Origin: Chara braunii
Lineage: Eukaryota; Streptophyta; Charophyceae; Charales; Characeae
Direction: 5' to 3'
NCBI GenBank assembly: GCA_003427395.1
Contig: BFEA01000512.1
Span: 672,658-708,774 of the forward strand
DNA: 36,117 nt
Under the pieces are notes generated by a model. That model was not told the DNA's origin. It did no database searches and saw nothing but the letters and a program-made list of their open reading frames with translations. This document shows, one piece after another, positions 18,321-27,925 of this stretch; within the stretch, counting starts at the first letter, position 1; every line of letters begins with the position of its first letter. Position numbers and translations under genes: made by a program.

Positions 18321-20203
18321 CTACGGGCCAGAGGCCAAGTCCCCCCTTCTCTCTAGACTTTCCCAAGCTATCTTGACCAGGAACCCTTCCGTTTGTTTCG
18401 CTGAAGGTTTCCACAGGAAGCGAGCAACTAGTCTGCACACTGCTATCAGTACTCCACATGCCAGTTCCCTCACCTGGCTTACAAACCACAGTATTGTTAA
18501 CAGCACCGTGTTTGCCACCAAAGCTCTACCCATAATGGATAGAGGCCAGGTTCTACCCCGCAGATTCAATCTTGCAGCAATTCTTTGCTGTAAGAGCAGG
18601 CCCTGGGTTGTCTCCTGCAACACGCCCAGAAATTGTTCCTCTTCGCCTTCCTCTACGCTTTTCATACCCCATTCTACCCTCAGTACATACCCCCTCGGCA
18701 GCAAAAAGGTTGACTTGCCCGAGTTGACAGACGCTTCTGACAACACCGAATACTACATCATTGTCTCCTTGATAGCTGACAGTGTTTCCACTGTGTTTTC
18801 GCAGACTGCAAATAAGTCATCAGCGAGTGCCGTGACTGTACATTCCTTGTGGTTGCGCAGCTGCAGGCCCCTTATGTCACGGTGTCTCCTGATTCGATTT
18901 AGCAGTACTTCCATCTGGAAGACGAAGAGAAGCGGTGCCAGCGGACAGCCTTGCCTCAGGGATCTTGTTAATCTGAAAGGGGCTGATAGGTGACCGTTGA
19001 CCACGACTGATGACGTAGAGTAGGTGTACATTGCGATGATCCAGCTGCAAAATCCACGTCCAAAGCCCATATGTCTCAATGTTGTTAAGACAAAGGTCCA
19101 GCCTACTTTGTCGTAGGCCTTTTCCAGGTCAAGGAGTACAGCCATATCCGAGTTCTCTGACTGTACTATTTCGAGAACTTCAATCACAGTGACAATATTA
19201 GTGAAAATCGATCGACCCTGGACAAACGCGCCTTGATCACCTCCCACCAGATCAGGCAAGTACCTGACTAAACTTCTTGCGAGTGTTTTCGCCAAGATTT
19301 TGTACGAAACATTCAAAAGGGAGATAGGCCTCCAATTGTTGACCTCCGCCTTATCTCCCTTTTTGAATAGCAAAGTGATGATTCCATGTGTCATCTGTGC
19401 ACCCAGCTTCCCTCCATTTAGGACTTCGTTAAACAGCTCCACCAGTACTGGGCCCACCCAGGTCCAGTTCTGGATATAAAATTCCACGGTTAAACCGTCA
19501 ATACCCGGTGACTTCCTCTTGGCCATGTTGCGCAATGTCTGCGTCGTTTCTTCTATTGTTACTGGTCGGTCCAAATCTAGCCTTGCCTGCGTTGAAAGCC
19601 TTACCCCCGTGTTCCACATGTCGGAGACTAGAGGAACGTCGGTGCTTGTGTCGTCTTGGGGTCTTCTTGTAGTCAGGATATCTTCGTAGTACACTTTCGC
19701 GTAATCCAGCATGCCTGTTGCAGTTGTCGCTCTAGGAGCTGTGTCATCTTTTGGATGTCTGAGTTCCACCATCTGCAGTTGGGTTCTCCTTGGCTGCAAC
19801 TTTTTGAATGTCTCCCTTGTCATTCTGTCGTGCACCACTATCCCTTTCTCCCCCAGCACCTCCCTCCACATCTTCTCTTTGTCTACCTGTAACTTCTCCC
19901 TCCTTTCCCTTTTTGCTGCCCATGTCAGCACTGAAATAGGGTGACCCTCCATTTTTTCTTCCGCCTCCTCCACCCTTCTTCTACACTCCGCTTCCTTCTT
20001 GTTCCTTGGTCTGGCAAGTATTCTTGAGCTCACATCCATGATCTTGGAGGCAATGCCTATCCCGCTGTCTACCCATTCTGCAGTGGTGTTGAAGTATTGT
20101 CTGGCTGTTTCCCAGGTTGTCATATGTTGCTGTACCCACTCTACCAACCCTGGATCTTTCAGGTTTTGTGAGTTCAGTCTGAAAAAGCCCCTTCCTCTCT
20201 CTA
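18321..20203 (-). pseudogene. LINE ORF2, reverse transcriptase domain
   Basis: In the 591-residue frame: RKSPGIDGLTVEFY, HGIITLLFKKGDKAEVNNWR followed by PISLLNVSYKILAK, GAFVQGRSIFTN, VLLDLEKAYDKVGWTF (motif A), SLRQGCPLAPLLF (motif B), and TALADDLFAV (motif C; catalytic Asp570-Asp571). A single TAG at 18753-18755 interrupts the phase before the thumb (GKSTFLLPRGY, then WPLSIMGRALVANTVLL). It copies LINE RNA by target-primed reverse transcription. This is the best-preserved coding stretch in the window. Confidence 0.9.
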
Positions 20204-20935
20204 CTCCTGCTCGCAGCTTGATGTTGGCTACTACCGGCTTATGGTCTGACATGGGGTTGCCCACTTGGTGTACTGACGTCACTCCCTCCATCACTCCCTC
20301 ACTCACCAGAAAGTAGTCCAGTCTCCGTCTTGTCACCACATGTCTGGCCCTGTGTATATGAGAGACCCATGTGTATCTCGAGTCCTCTGGTGTCAGGATT
20401 CTGAACGGGTCTACTACTGACAGTTCCTCCGTCACTTCCCATAAGCCCCTCACATCTTGCCTGTCTGCATAGTGGGAGCCTGGACGAAGGGCTTTGTCCA
20501 AGGATAGGTTCCAATCTCCTGCCAACACGATCTTGGCATGTTTCGAACCACCTTCTTAAAGAACTTGGACCTGTCTCCTACTTGTGTTGGTGCATAGACT
20601 GTCATCAGTAGCCATTCCTTTGTCCCCGCTTCCACTCTCATCCATGCTCATTTTCCCCGGATATCTGCCTCTGTCTCTAACACCCTAACCTGCAAATCCC
20701 TGTGTAGGAGAATTCCTACTCCCCCTCTGGTGCCCTGTGCCGGCACCCACACTTGTGGGCCATCCCACTATGCACCCAGTTCCCTCAGTTTCTCCTCATT
20801 CAGCTTCGATTCCTGCACCATCAGACAACGTATCCCCCACTCATGCATCCAGCTCCTCACTCTTCTCCTCTTTGCCCTTCCCCCTGTATCCCCCAAGCCC
20901 CGCACATTCCAGGTTGCTGCTGTTAGTCTATCCAT
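20204..20935 (-). pseudogene. LINE ORF2, N-terminal APE-type endonuclease
   Basis: The start ATG at 20935 gives MDRLTAATWNVRGLGD, then RCLMVQESKLNEEKL (catalytic Glu region), WLLMTVYAPTQVGDR, VLAGDWNLSLD (Asp/Asn motif) and VGNPMSDHKPVVANI (SDH motif). Stops occur near 20768 (TAG) and 20650 (TGA), and a frameshift near 20530-20550. The enzyme nicks target DNA. Catalytic residues are readable despite the breaks. Confidence 0.85.
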
Positions 20936-20974
20936 CCTCTTGAGTACCTTCCGTCCGCTGTTGGATGCAGGAGA

Positions 20975-22881
20975 TCATTGCTGTTTGTTGTTGTTGTTGC
21001 CTGTTTGCGCCTTGCGATTTGGAGTGGTCCCTGGTGGAACTTCTTGAGCTCCCCCTTGAACTGCATCCGAATGAGCTGGCACGCGACTCACAGTCAAGAG
21101 GATGTCACCGTTAATGCCCGGGGCGATTTTAATGTCCTCCAATGTTTGCAAATTTCTCTCACGAATGACCTCCATTCGAGACCATCTAATCCCCGACTGC
21201 GTCATTAATTCCGCTGTATCAGGTGGAATTCTAGCATCCAGTAATGGAAAATAGACTTTGTAGTACCCTTCTGGAGTCTCACAGAAAACGCTGACCATGG
21301 AAGACTTTGGAGTAATCCGTATAGGCACATGGTTGCCATACAGGACCTTTGTTTTCTCCATAATCGTAGCAGGTGTAGGTGATTTGTCAATCTCTGCTGA
21401 CGGAATCTGCGGCTGACCATCATTGCCTGCTACCACCAGAAAATATATACCGTCATTCGCCATGGTGCACAATAGAGGCACCAGCCGCCGTTTAGCTACC
21501 TCCACTGGATCTCTTTTTGTAGCAGCTCTCCGATCTCTGACTATTGTCTGTCTACCGCTGCTACCTTCCCCTGCTGGCCCTTGTTTCTTGGATTGTGCTG
21601 AGCTCTCACAGAGGAGCGGTCCATATCTGCAACTGACCCTAAATCTCTCCTGTCTTCTTCAATTCCATCCGGTCCCAGCCATTCGCTCCCCATTCTCACT
21701 CAGGAGTGAGAGGAGGTTGGTGTTCTGGACAGATTTGGAGGCGGTTCCTCCTCTAGTATACCTTCTGGCCTCCTTGGACCTTGTCTCCCTTCTCTGTGTG
21801 GCCCCTCCCCTTGAGATCTGCCTGTTTGTTCTGATCCTTGACCTCGGTCGTCAATTCCTGTTTGACCCCAAGAAGCTGACGACCTCTCTCTCCAATGTCT
21901 TCCTCCTATGTCCCCAGGTTCTTCCTCCCTCCATCTCCTCCAAGATCCCCCTCGACGTCTCATCCCCATCTCGTTTACCGCTTGCCTTCCATTCGTGCCC
22001 CTGCCTTGTTGAACCCCTTGTACTTCTGACCCTCCCTCTGGTCCTTGAGGGAGTGCAGTTCGCCACTCTAGTATGCCTTCTGGATACTGTGCTTGTGGGC
22101 ATGTTGGATGTACGATCCCTTGGCCATAGATTCTGCACCTGCGTAGGTGTTGGGAACTCGTGCCGTATATTTGTGGGTCGCGCGTTAGCTGCACGTTATG
22201 CCATGCTTCTCTGAACATTCCTTCTGGGTTCAAACTAGCACCTCCTCCTCTTGACGAGTACAAGTCTCCTGGCCAAACTTCTCGGTCCATCCTCATCAGT
22301 TGTGACTGCTGATCGTCTCGCAGCTCCCCGTGTCTTGCCCCTGCTCTTCTGTTTCTCCAGAGGGGCAGTTCACCCACTGCACTGGGAGCTTCTCTTCTTT
22401 CGCCGTTGACCTCCAGTCCTGGTGCAAGCCTCTCTCTCGCCTGTTGTTCGAAGTGCCTGCTCCCTGCTTGAGTCCTTCGGGCTTCGTCCTGGCGTTCCAC
22501 CCTCCTTCCTTCTACCCCTGCTTTGGCCGTCCTCGGTTGGTTGATTAGGAATTGCATGAATCGTTCCCTATGCCCTTCCCCTTGGTTTATCAACCATTGG
22601 GCCACTTCCTTGGCATTAGCCACGTATGAAACTACGTTGGCTCCCTCAAAACTCACTCTCCCTCTGTGCACATCGGGATGGAAACGTCTCTCAGCCAACC
22701 ATCCGTCTTCGTAGGCCCTAACTAGGTCCTCTTTTATTGATCTCGATAATTTCTTTGCCTCTTCCTGAAAAATCAGGATTACCGTGCGCTCTTTTAACCA
22801 CTTCTTTTTTATGTCATCCACAACACTGTTGACTACAAACGTTTTCCCGTTCTCATTTTCGGCCACTTCATCGATGTCCAA
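20975..22881 (-). pseudogene. LINE ORF1 (RNA-binding protein), frameshifted
   Basis: The first frame (22881-21700) begins around LDIDEVAENENGKTFVVNSV and has VILIFQEEAKKLSRSI, EDGWLAERRFHPDVHRGRVS and EVAQWLINQ, reminiscent of the DUF4283/RRM-like core of plant LINE ORF1, then a long Arg/Gly/Glu-rich low-complexity tail. The initiating codon is uncertain, since the first codon seen is TTG. A second frame (21505-20975) has PVRITPKSSMV-like strands and YYKVYFPLLDARIPPDTAEL and ends 40 bases before ORF2. ORF1 coats LINE RNA; its position fits, but the assignment of the second frame is less certain. Confidence 0.65.
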
Positions 22882-22920
22882 GACATCTGAGCAGATACCT
22901 TCATCATAGCATCACCCTAC

Positions 22921-23700
22921 CGATTCGCGCACCCTGTCGTCTTCACCTCTCGGGTCCGGCGATCCCAATGGCCGATGTCTCTCCTGGCTTCCTTGTTGTC
23001 GTCAGGACGCCATCTCTTCTCCTGATGCCCTAGAGTTTGACTTCGTCGGAGCTTTCCAGGTAAGCTGACTGCTTGTCGTTTCTTCCTTTCGCCAGTCTAT
23101 TCCTCCTTCAGCCTTCTACCACCTACCCTACTCTACCTACTAGGACTGTTCCGCTGGTGCTTGGCTATGAGAGAGCGAACTCCTCCACCCACGTCGAGGG
23201 GTGCGCCTGCAACCATCCCGTTCCCCGTCATGGCAGCGGGGTTGTCGGCGAACAGCGCCACGTGGAAAATCCGGCGGCGGCGCCCGGTAACGGAGAGCTA
23301 CGCTACCCGCCTGGTACCGGCGGTCCTGAGCCCCTGTTCATGAAATACTACCGAGGGAAATTGTTTCAAAAGGCAAGCGAAGTGGAGTTGTACCAAAAAA
23401 AAAAATAAAAAAAATAAAGTGAGTTGTACGCCGAGGTTGACAATTTTATTCGTGATTATATTGGGACTATGTTTGGAATGAAATTGATATGAATATATAA
23501 AATTTATTGTTAACTTGGATTTATTTAAGTGGATTTGAGAAACACACATCTCGGAAAAGACTGTTTTTTGCTTAAAATAAAATTGATAACTCATGCAGTG
23601 ATATTGATAATTCATTTTCGTCCAAAGAGTTTGGTGAATTGTGAAGTTGCTTGGTCAAATTATTACTATTATTATTTTATTTAGTACTATTTATTCATAC
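22921..23700. other. No clear gene; includes a short GC-rich segment
   Basis: Between the LINE and the hammerhead repeats. Bases 23161-23343 are GC-rich and open on + (60 codons from an ATG at 23161, MRERTPPPTSRGAPATIPFP), and open in a second phase too, but neither is recognisable. An A-rich run follows at 23395-23417, then AT-rich DNA without features to about 23700. The segment could be LINE 5' sequence or an exon remnant. Confidence 0.35.
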
Positions 23701-23702
23701 AT

Positions 23703-23893
23703 ACATCGTCAAACACAGCTGCCCTGTAAACCGTAGGCAGGGAGGGAGGAGAGGACAACAAACGAGGGGCTGTGACAAACTGTTTCGTCGGAGTTTATAT
23801 ATATCGTCAGACAGAGCTGCCGTACTCAGAGAGGGAGGGAGAAGAGGACAAAAAACGAGGGGATGTGACAAACTGTTTCGTCGGAGCTTCACC
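23703..23893 (-). repeat. Two-copy tandem repeat of about 95-98 bp
   Basis: The copies begin near 23703 and 23801. Both contain CGTCA-A/G-ACA-C/G-AGCTGCC, a GGGAGGGAG block, and CGAGGGG-C/A-TGTGACAAACTG followed by TTTCGTCGGAG. Each copy carries a hammerhead-like core on the minus strand. Confidence 0.85.
23768..23812 (-). ncRNA. Hammerhead-ribozyme-like motif, copy 1
   Basis: The minus strand, from 23812, reads CTGT (stem I), CTGACGA (core box CUGANGA), a 17-base stem II segment, GAA, then ACA-GTT-TGT (3-bp stem III with a three-base loop), C (cleavage position, giving GUC), then ACAG (stem I partner, 23768-23771). Stems I and III pair perfectly and all conserved core bases are present. Stem II (TATATATAAACTCCGAC) has lost most pairing, so activity is doubtful. 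This is the type I minimal architecture reported from retroelements, including Penelope-like ones. Confidence 0.6.
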
Positions 23894-23910
23894 TACTCAT
23901 CAGGAGGATG
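23860..23910 (-). ncRNA. Hammerhead-ribozyme-like motif, copy 2
   Basis: The minus strand reads CTGATGA (23903-23897), GTAGG...CCGAC (stem II with four pairs and one A-G mismatch), GAA, ACA-GTT-TGT (stem III), and C at 23867. The core is canonical and stem II is better than in copy 1, but the flanks expected to form stem I (CATCCTC and ACATCCC) do not pair. Each copy therefore keeps what the other has lost. Confidence 0.6.
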
Positions 23911-23915
23911 AACCC

Positions 23916-23935
23916 TATCTATCTATCTATCTATA
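23916..23935 (+). repeat. (TATC)n microsatellite
   Basis: About five TATC units, followed by degenerate TATATT repeats up to the probable MITE at 23978. Confidence 0.85.
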
Positions 23936-23977
23936 TACTTATATTTATATTTATATCTATATCTATAAATACATATA

Positions 23978-24080
23978 CAGGGTAACCGACGTTCGGGACG
24001 GGCCCAACGCCCCAACCCGAACGCTCGAATGTATGGGACCCCTTGGGGATGCGTTCGGCCGTTCGGGCCGAACGCGGACC

Positions 24081-24115
<35 letters not shown>

Positions 24116-24745
24116 ATCAAAAACATTTGCAAAAAAGATATGTTATGGAGAAAAATAAATTAAACAAGATTTGCCTGAGCATTACATCCGAATTCCTTAC
24201 CAAATTTGAAATAAAACTAAAATACGGAAAATAAATACTAACAATAAAAATAAATAAAAATGAAAAGAGAATTAAATTTAGTGAGTGCGCAAGCATGTTT
24301 TCGACACCGCCATCTTTGGCGATTTTTCATTTTTTTTTGGCATAGCTAAATGCCCTGAAAAGTTACAGATGTGTACTTCACATAATACAAAACCCACTGA
24401 AAAGGTTTCAAAAAATAATAAAATTGTTTAGATCCCGAACTAAAGTGAAAACAAAAAGTAAAAAGTGAAAAAAAACGTGGGCGAACACGTTTTGACACCG
24501 CCATCTTTGGCGATTTTTAATTCTTATTTGGCTAAGCCAAATGACTTGAAAATTTATAGGCATGTACCTCACGTCGTAGAGACCTCGTAAAAAAAAAATT
24601 CAGAAAAAAAATATATTTTTAGGCCCTGAAATAATTTTTGGCGGGGGCTGAACGCCGTCGGGTTCGAACCCCGTACGGGACCCCGAACGCCTGAACGTAC
24701 GGAGGTCCGCCCGGGGGCCTCCTTACGTACGGGCTGGTAACCCTG
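23978..24745. mobile_element. Probable non-autonomous DNA transposon (MITE-like, 768 bp)
   Basis: The left end reads CAGGGTAACC (23978-23987) and the right end, reverse-complemented, CAGGGTTACC (24745-24736): 9 of 10 identical. Both ends continue into about 100 bases of GC-rich DNA with GTTCGGG and ACGGG units, while the middle is AT-rich and non-coding. Flanks TACATATA and GTCATAGA match at 5 of 8 positions, a weak target duplication. CAGGG termini and 8-bp duplications would suit hAT elements, but the superfamily is not established. A 31-base A-run (24082-24112) lies inside the left end. Confidence 0.5.
24303..24576 (+). repeat. Direct repeat with hairpins inside the MITE
   Basis: A 25-base segment is identical at 24303 and 24494 (offset 191) and starts GACACCGCCATCTTTGGCG; imperfect similarity continues for about 80 bases. 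CGCCA and TGGCG can pair around a four-base loop, and a second small hairpin (GGCATAGCTAAATGCC, or GGCTAAGCC) follows in each copy. Confidence 0.75.
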
Positions 24746-24851
24746 GTCATAGAACTATTGACTAAGAATGCACGTGAAGTAGAAGAAGAAACAAGATGAG
24801 CGAAGAAAAGAAAAATGAAAGGACAGACAGGCAAAGAGACAGACAAACTAG

Positions 24852-25500
24852 AATGACACAAAACAGTGCCTTCTTATTTGATTCACTGTATTCTTATTTC
24901 TTTCAGTGTTTTACAAAATGGTTTTACACTGAACAAAGGATAAAAATAAAAAATAAAGACACATTGAAATCATTCAATTTCTCAGACTTCTTAACTCCTC
25001 GACCATGTCTCTAACGTACAAGGCCCGCCACGTTGATGAAGTTGAGCGCGAGCTGCCCCCATCCGCGTATGCCATAACAGCCCACTTGCACGCTATGGGA
25101 AAGAGGCATAGTGAAGGAAGAGGTGTCAAACACAAGGGAGAGAGGAGCAGAAAAGGAAAATCGATAGGCAGAGGGAGAAAAAATAAAAATAAAATAAGGG
25201 TGACACAAACATCTTCTTTCTTTTACTGCATTCTTCTTTCTTTCACAATTTTGCAGATTTGGTGAAGAGTCTACCACATTCATTTTTCAGTGCACCTGCA
25301 CTTCCTTCTTCATTTTTTATTCTCATTTTCACCCTTCGGACTTTTTCTTTAAGGGTGTTAGGGTGCAGGGTACAAACAAAGTAAGATGACACAAATTTCT
25401 TTTACTGCGTTCTTCTTTCACAATCTTGCAGTTTTAGTGAAGGGTTTCCCATCTTTGCACATTCTTGTACATTCTTTTCAGCGCACCTGCACATTTTTGT
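24852..25500 (+). repeat. Locally repeated unit (two clear copies, one weak)
   Basis: 25199-25300 and 25385-25500 share TGACACAAA, a TTTTACTGC-A/G-TTCTTC block, CACAAT-T/C-TTGCAG, GTGAAG and GCACCTGCAC in the same order. A weaker copy at 24852-24930 has TGACACAAA and the C/T-rich block. Each ends in a pyrimidine run followed by CAG, resembling 3' splice sites. A GC-richer open stretch (25005-25135) lies between the first two; I do not recognise its product. Confidence 0.55.
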
Positions 25501-25517
25501 CAGGGTGCAAGGTACGT

Positions 25518-26912
25518 CTAAGTAAGACCCACACGACAGATAGGACAATTATCATAAGGATGTGGGCGATGGTAGCAGCCCTCCCGCTGATCTATAGGAC
25601 GAAAACCATTTAGGTAAGCAACTTCGTCACAGTAGGAGCCACGACGGCTAGCATCGACCATACCTCTGAAGCATGCACTGCAGAGGGCATGCCGGTTGTA
25701 GGCCATGACCATTGTGGGGCGTTCACCATCACAGTTAAGTGCACATTCGCTATAGCGCCCATAGGCACAGATGGGACATATTGCATCTGGATGCAGGGGA
25801 TGTTCACAATCTGGATACAGGTGGCATCCCTGCCGACAACGGGCCCAAAAAATTATATGGTTTCCACAACCAAATGTAACTGTGTCCATGATCTCACAAA
25901 GAAGGAGGTCACAAGGTGTTAGTGCAGCATGTGGGGGAATGAAGACTAAAGCAGGCACGGTGACAGACATGGAGGTAGGCACGGAGACAGACACAGAAAC
26001 GGGTATGGAGACAGACACAGAAACGGGCATGGAGATGGACACAGAAACGGGCATGGAGACAGGTGAGGAGGCAGGCACAGAGACAGGTGTGGAGGCAGGC
26101 ATAGAGACAGGTGCAGAGGCGGGGATGGAAGTACACGAGGTACCTATAGGGTCAGTAACCTGGAAGAAGACAGACACAGAAACGAGCACAGAGACAGGTA
26201 CGGAGGCAGGCACAGAGATAGGCGTAGAGGCGGGCATGGAAGTACACGAGGTACCCATAGGGTCAATGACCTGGAGCAGTTGCAGGTTAGGGTAATTACG
26301 CACAAGATCAGAGATGGCAGTAATAGTTTGCACCATAGCACCGCCATTCCATAATTCCCAAAAACCAGAGGCACGGACAAGAGCACTGTAGTGGCCAGGA
26401 GATTGTAGAATATAGGCACAAACATGCGAACAGTGGTCCGGGTCGCCACCCGAAGGGGCACGCTGCATATCAAGCCTGCGCCTTATCAAAGCAGTCTCCA
26501 AAACAGAGACATTGAATCCCCCATGTCGAGTGTAATTAATACCCTGTGGGGGATGCAGAGTCGGGTTATCGCCTTATAACTCACGTTCCTGAGCATCAAG
26601 ATGAGAAGCAATGGCCAAGAAATCAGAGTGAGTATATGGTTCCCGACGATAGGCTTGTAGGCAAATGCTAGTAGCAGCAAGACCACACAGATTCGGTGGA
26701 GGCTGGTCAGGCGGATTTTGTACAGAATCTCCTACAGTCCCCTTGCCAAGTTCATCCTCGGATGGACCCTCACCATCATCCCTCCTATTTTGTGTTTGCC
26801 TCATTGCAAAAAGGTCTGCAGTCATGGTACGGATGCTTGTGGCAGCAAAAGACGGGGACGGGATGTTGGGGAGGGCCGTGGTGGGAGAATGAACGGGTTC
26901 TTCTTCGTCCAA
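25518..26912 (-). pseudogene. Unrecognised Val/Pro/Ser-repeat and Cys-rich protein, main part
   Basis: One phase is open from 26912 to 25518 except for one TAA at 26574-26576. The N-terminal part is acidic and polar, then SVLETALIRRRLD and ALVRASGFWELWNGGAMVQT, a long low-complexity repeat (VPVS/MPVS/MPAS units, with VIDPMGTSC and VTDPIGTSC marking a larger duplication), and a Cys-rich end. Two motifs, CEHPLHPDAICPIC (25808-25767) and CYHRPHPYDNCPIC (25577-25536), bracket further Cys/His residues, suggesting zinc binding. I know no family with this arrangement. The stop makes it a pseudogene or a spliced gene; the one intron that would remove the stop would be 41 bases and breaks the frame. 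Confidence 0.5.
25960..26245 (-). repeat. Minisatellite coding for the Val/Pro/Ser repeat
   Basis: Imperfect 6-, 12- and 24-base units (on + GGCATGGAGACAGACACAG and relatives) are arrayed over about 280 bases, with a larger duplication placing a copy of the GAAGTACACGAGGTACC segment at about 26127 and 26238. Confidence 0.8.
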
Positions 26913-27357
26913 GAATAGAGATGGAGGAAAGGGGAGTAAGCTGAGGGTGGGGAGTAATCCGGCGTCTAGGACGACGACGTAGGCTTTCTGCAGGGGCAGA
27001 ACAGGATGACAAAGTCTCTGTGGACGGAGTGGTTTGAGGATTAGGAAGAGGGGTAACGAATGGAGACAAGACCAGGGGAGGCAGGAGTGGTGAAGACACG
27101 GGTGGTAGAGTAGTCGGAAGGTGGGTAACAGACGAAGATAAAACCAGGGGAAATAAAAGTGGTGAAGACGGGGGTGATGAAGTCAGGGGTGGTGAAGGGG
27201 GGCCAGTCATAGGTGATACCCGAAGAGGGGACTCTGCAGGTGGTAATGCAGGCATGGCCACTGATGCCATGGAGGAACACACCGAGACCAAGGGCGATAC
27301 AGCAGCTGCCGACCAACGAGTTACAAAAGTATAAATCAAGAGGCAGCGCACAACCAT
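26785..27357 (-). pseudogene. Upstream Pro/Ser-rich frame with a third Cys/His motif
   Basis: This frame is rich in Pro, Ser and Leu (PPAESPLRVSPMTGPP and similar) and ends VFCCHKHPYHDCRPFCNEAN followed by TK and a stop. CCHKHPYHDCRPFC (26847-26806) matches the C-x-H-x(1,2)-HP-x(3)-C pattern of the two motifs downstream, which supports this strand as coding and suggests one gene broken by a frameshift near 26800. Its first 15 or so codons are antisense to an LTR fragment, so the true start was lost or lies elsewhere. Confidence 0.45.
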
Positions 27358-27752
27358 TCATTCATTCCTGCAGAAACCATGCGGAAGCGCTGCCACAATG
27401 ACTTGTGCGAGGTGGTCTGCAGAGGAGCCTGAAGTCGAAGTGGGCTAGAGGGAGTTAGCGCAGCCATAGCTGCTTGTAGAGTAGAGTTAGTTGGCGGCCA
27501 TAGCTGCCATAGTTAATAGTAGGTGTGCATTCGTGTGTGTGCAGAGTGTGTGCGTGGGGTATCCAAGGTGATCTGGAGTCGAAGTGTGAAGCGAACAGTG
27601 GTGTTGGACACACAGACAAGAGTTGCGGTGTGTGGGTGCTGATGCACCATAGCCTGTTTGAAACGAGCTTTGAGTTGGGCGCTATGCGCCAGTGTGATTC
27701 ACCATCTGTTTGTATGCATGTGAAGTGACGAAGTATGCGAGTCTGATTGGAG
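27313..27752 (+). repeat. Fragment of a B-type LTR (inner half)
   Basis: This aligns with the reverse complement of 15424-15905 (for example AACGAGTTACAAAAGTATAA and CAGTGTGATTCACCATCTGT). It ends at TCTGATTG, two bases short of the LTR terminus, with no PBS after it. Short deletions distinguish it from LTR B. Confidence 0.85.
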
Positions 27753-27925
27753 AGAGTTCTCCAGGCAATGCATGTAAGCTAAGCTGGTTGATGCTGTCAG
27801 ATACATTCAGGGTTGAATTGTGAGGTCCCCGACCTCAAAGTTCGCTAATGATAAAAAATGAGGCGAGTCTTGAAAAAAATAAAAAAATAAAATTAATTAA
27901 ACAAATAAAATTCCCTAGAGGATGG
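27753..27925. other. AT-rich spacer, no gene seen
   Basis: About 170 bases between the LTR fragment and element C, A-rich toward the right. The last five bases before LTR C are GATGG; the matching duplication would lie outside the window. Confidence 0.6.

Larger units (their letters stand above)
16405..22920 (-). mobile_element. L1-type LINE retrotransposon
   Basis: On the minus strand: ORF1 (22881-20975), ORF2 (20935 to about 16739) with APE endonuclease, RT and a C-terminal Cys/His finger, then about 330 bases of 3' sequence. This is the organisation of plant L1 LINEs. It abuts the 5' LTR of element B, so the 3' end at 16405 is approximate and no poly(A) tail or target duplication is clear. 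Confidence 0.85.

Noticed and set aside
23041-23058. TTCGTCGGAGCTTTCC resembling the hammerhead repeat unit (23877-23893)
   Set aside because: The surrounding core boxes (GAAAC and CTGANGA at the right spacing) are missing.
25771-26295. Plus-strand frame with ETDTETGMETDTETG repeats
   Set aside because: It is the antisense reading of the minisatellite. The minus strand has the longer phase and the three matching Cys/His motifs on either side.
26534-26574. A 41-base GTGAGT...CCACAG segment that could be an intron removing the TAA at 26574
   Set aside because: It is very short for a plant intron and its removal shifts the downstream frame into an early stop, whereas the unspliced phase continues for over 300 codons.
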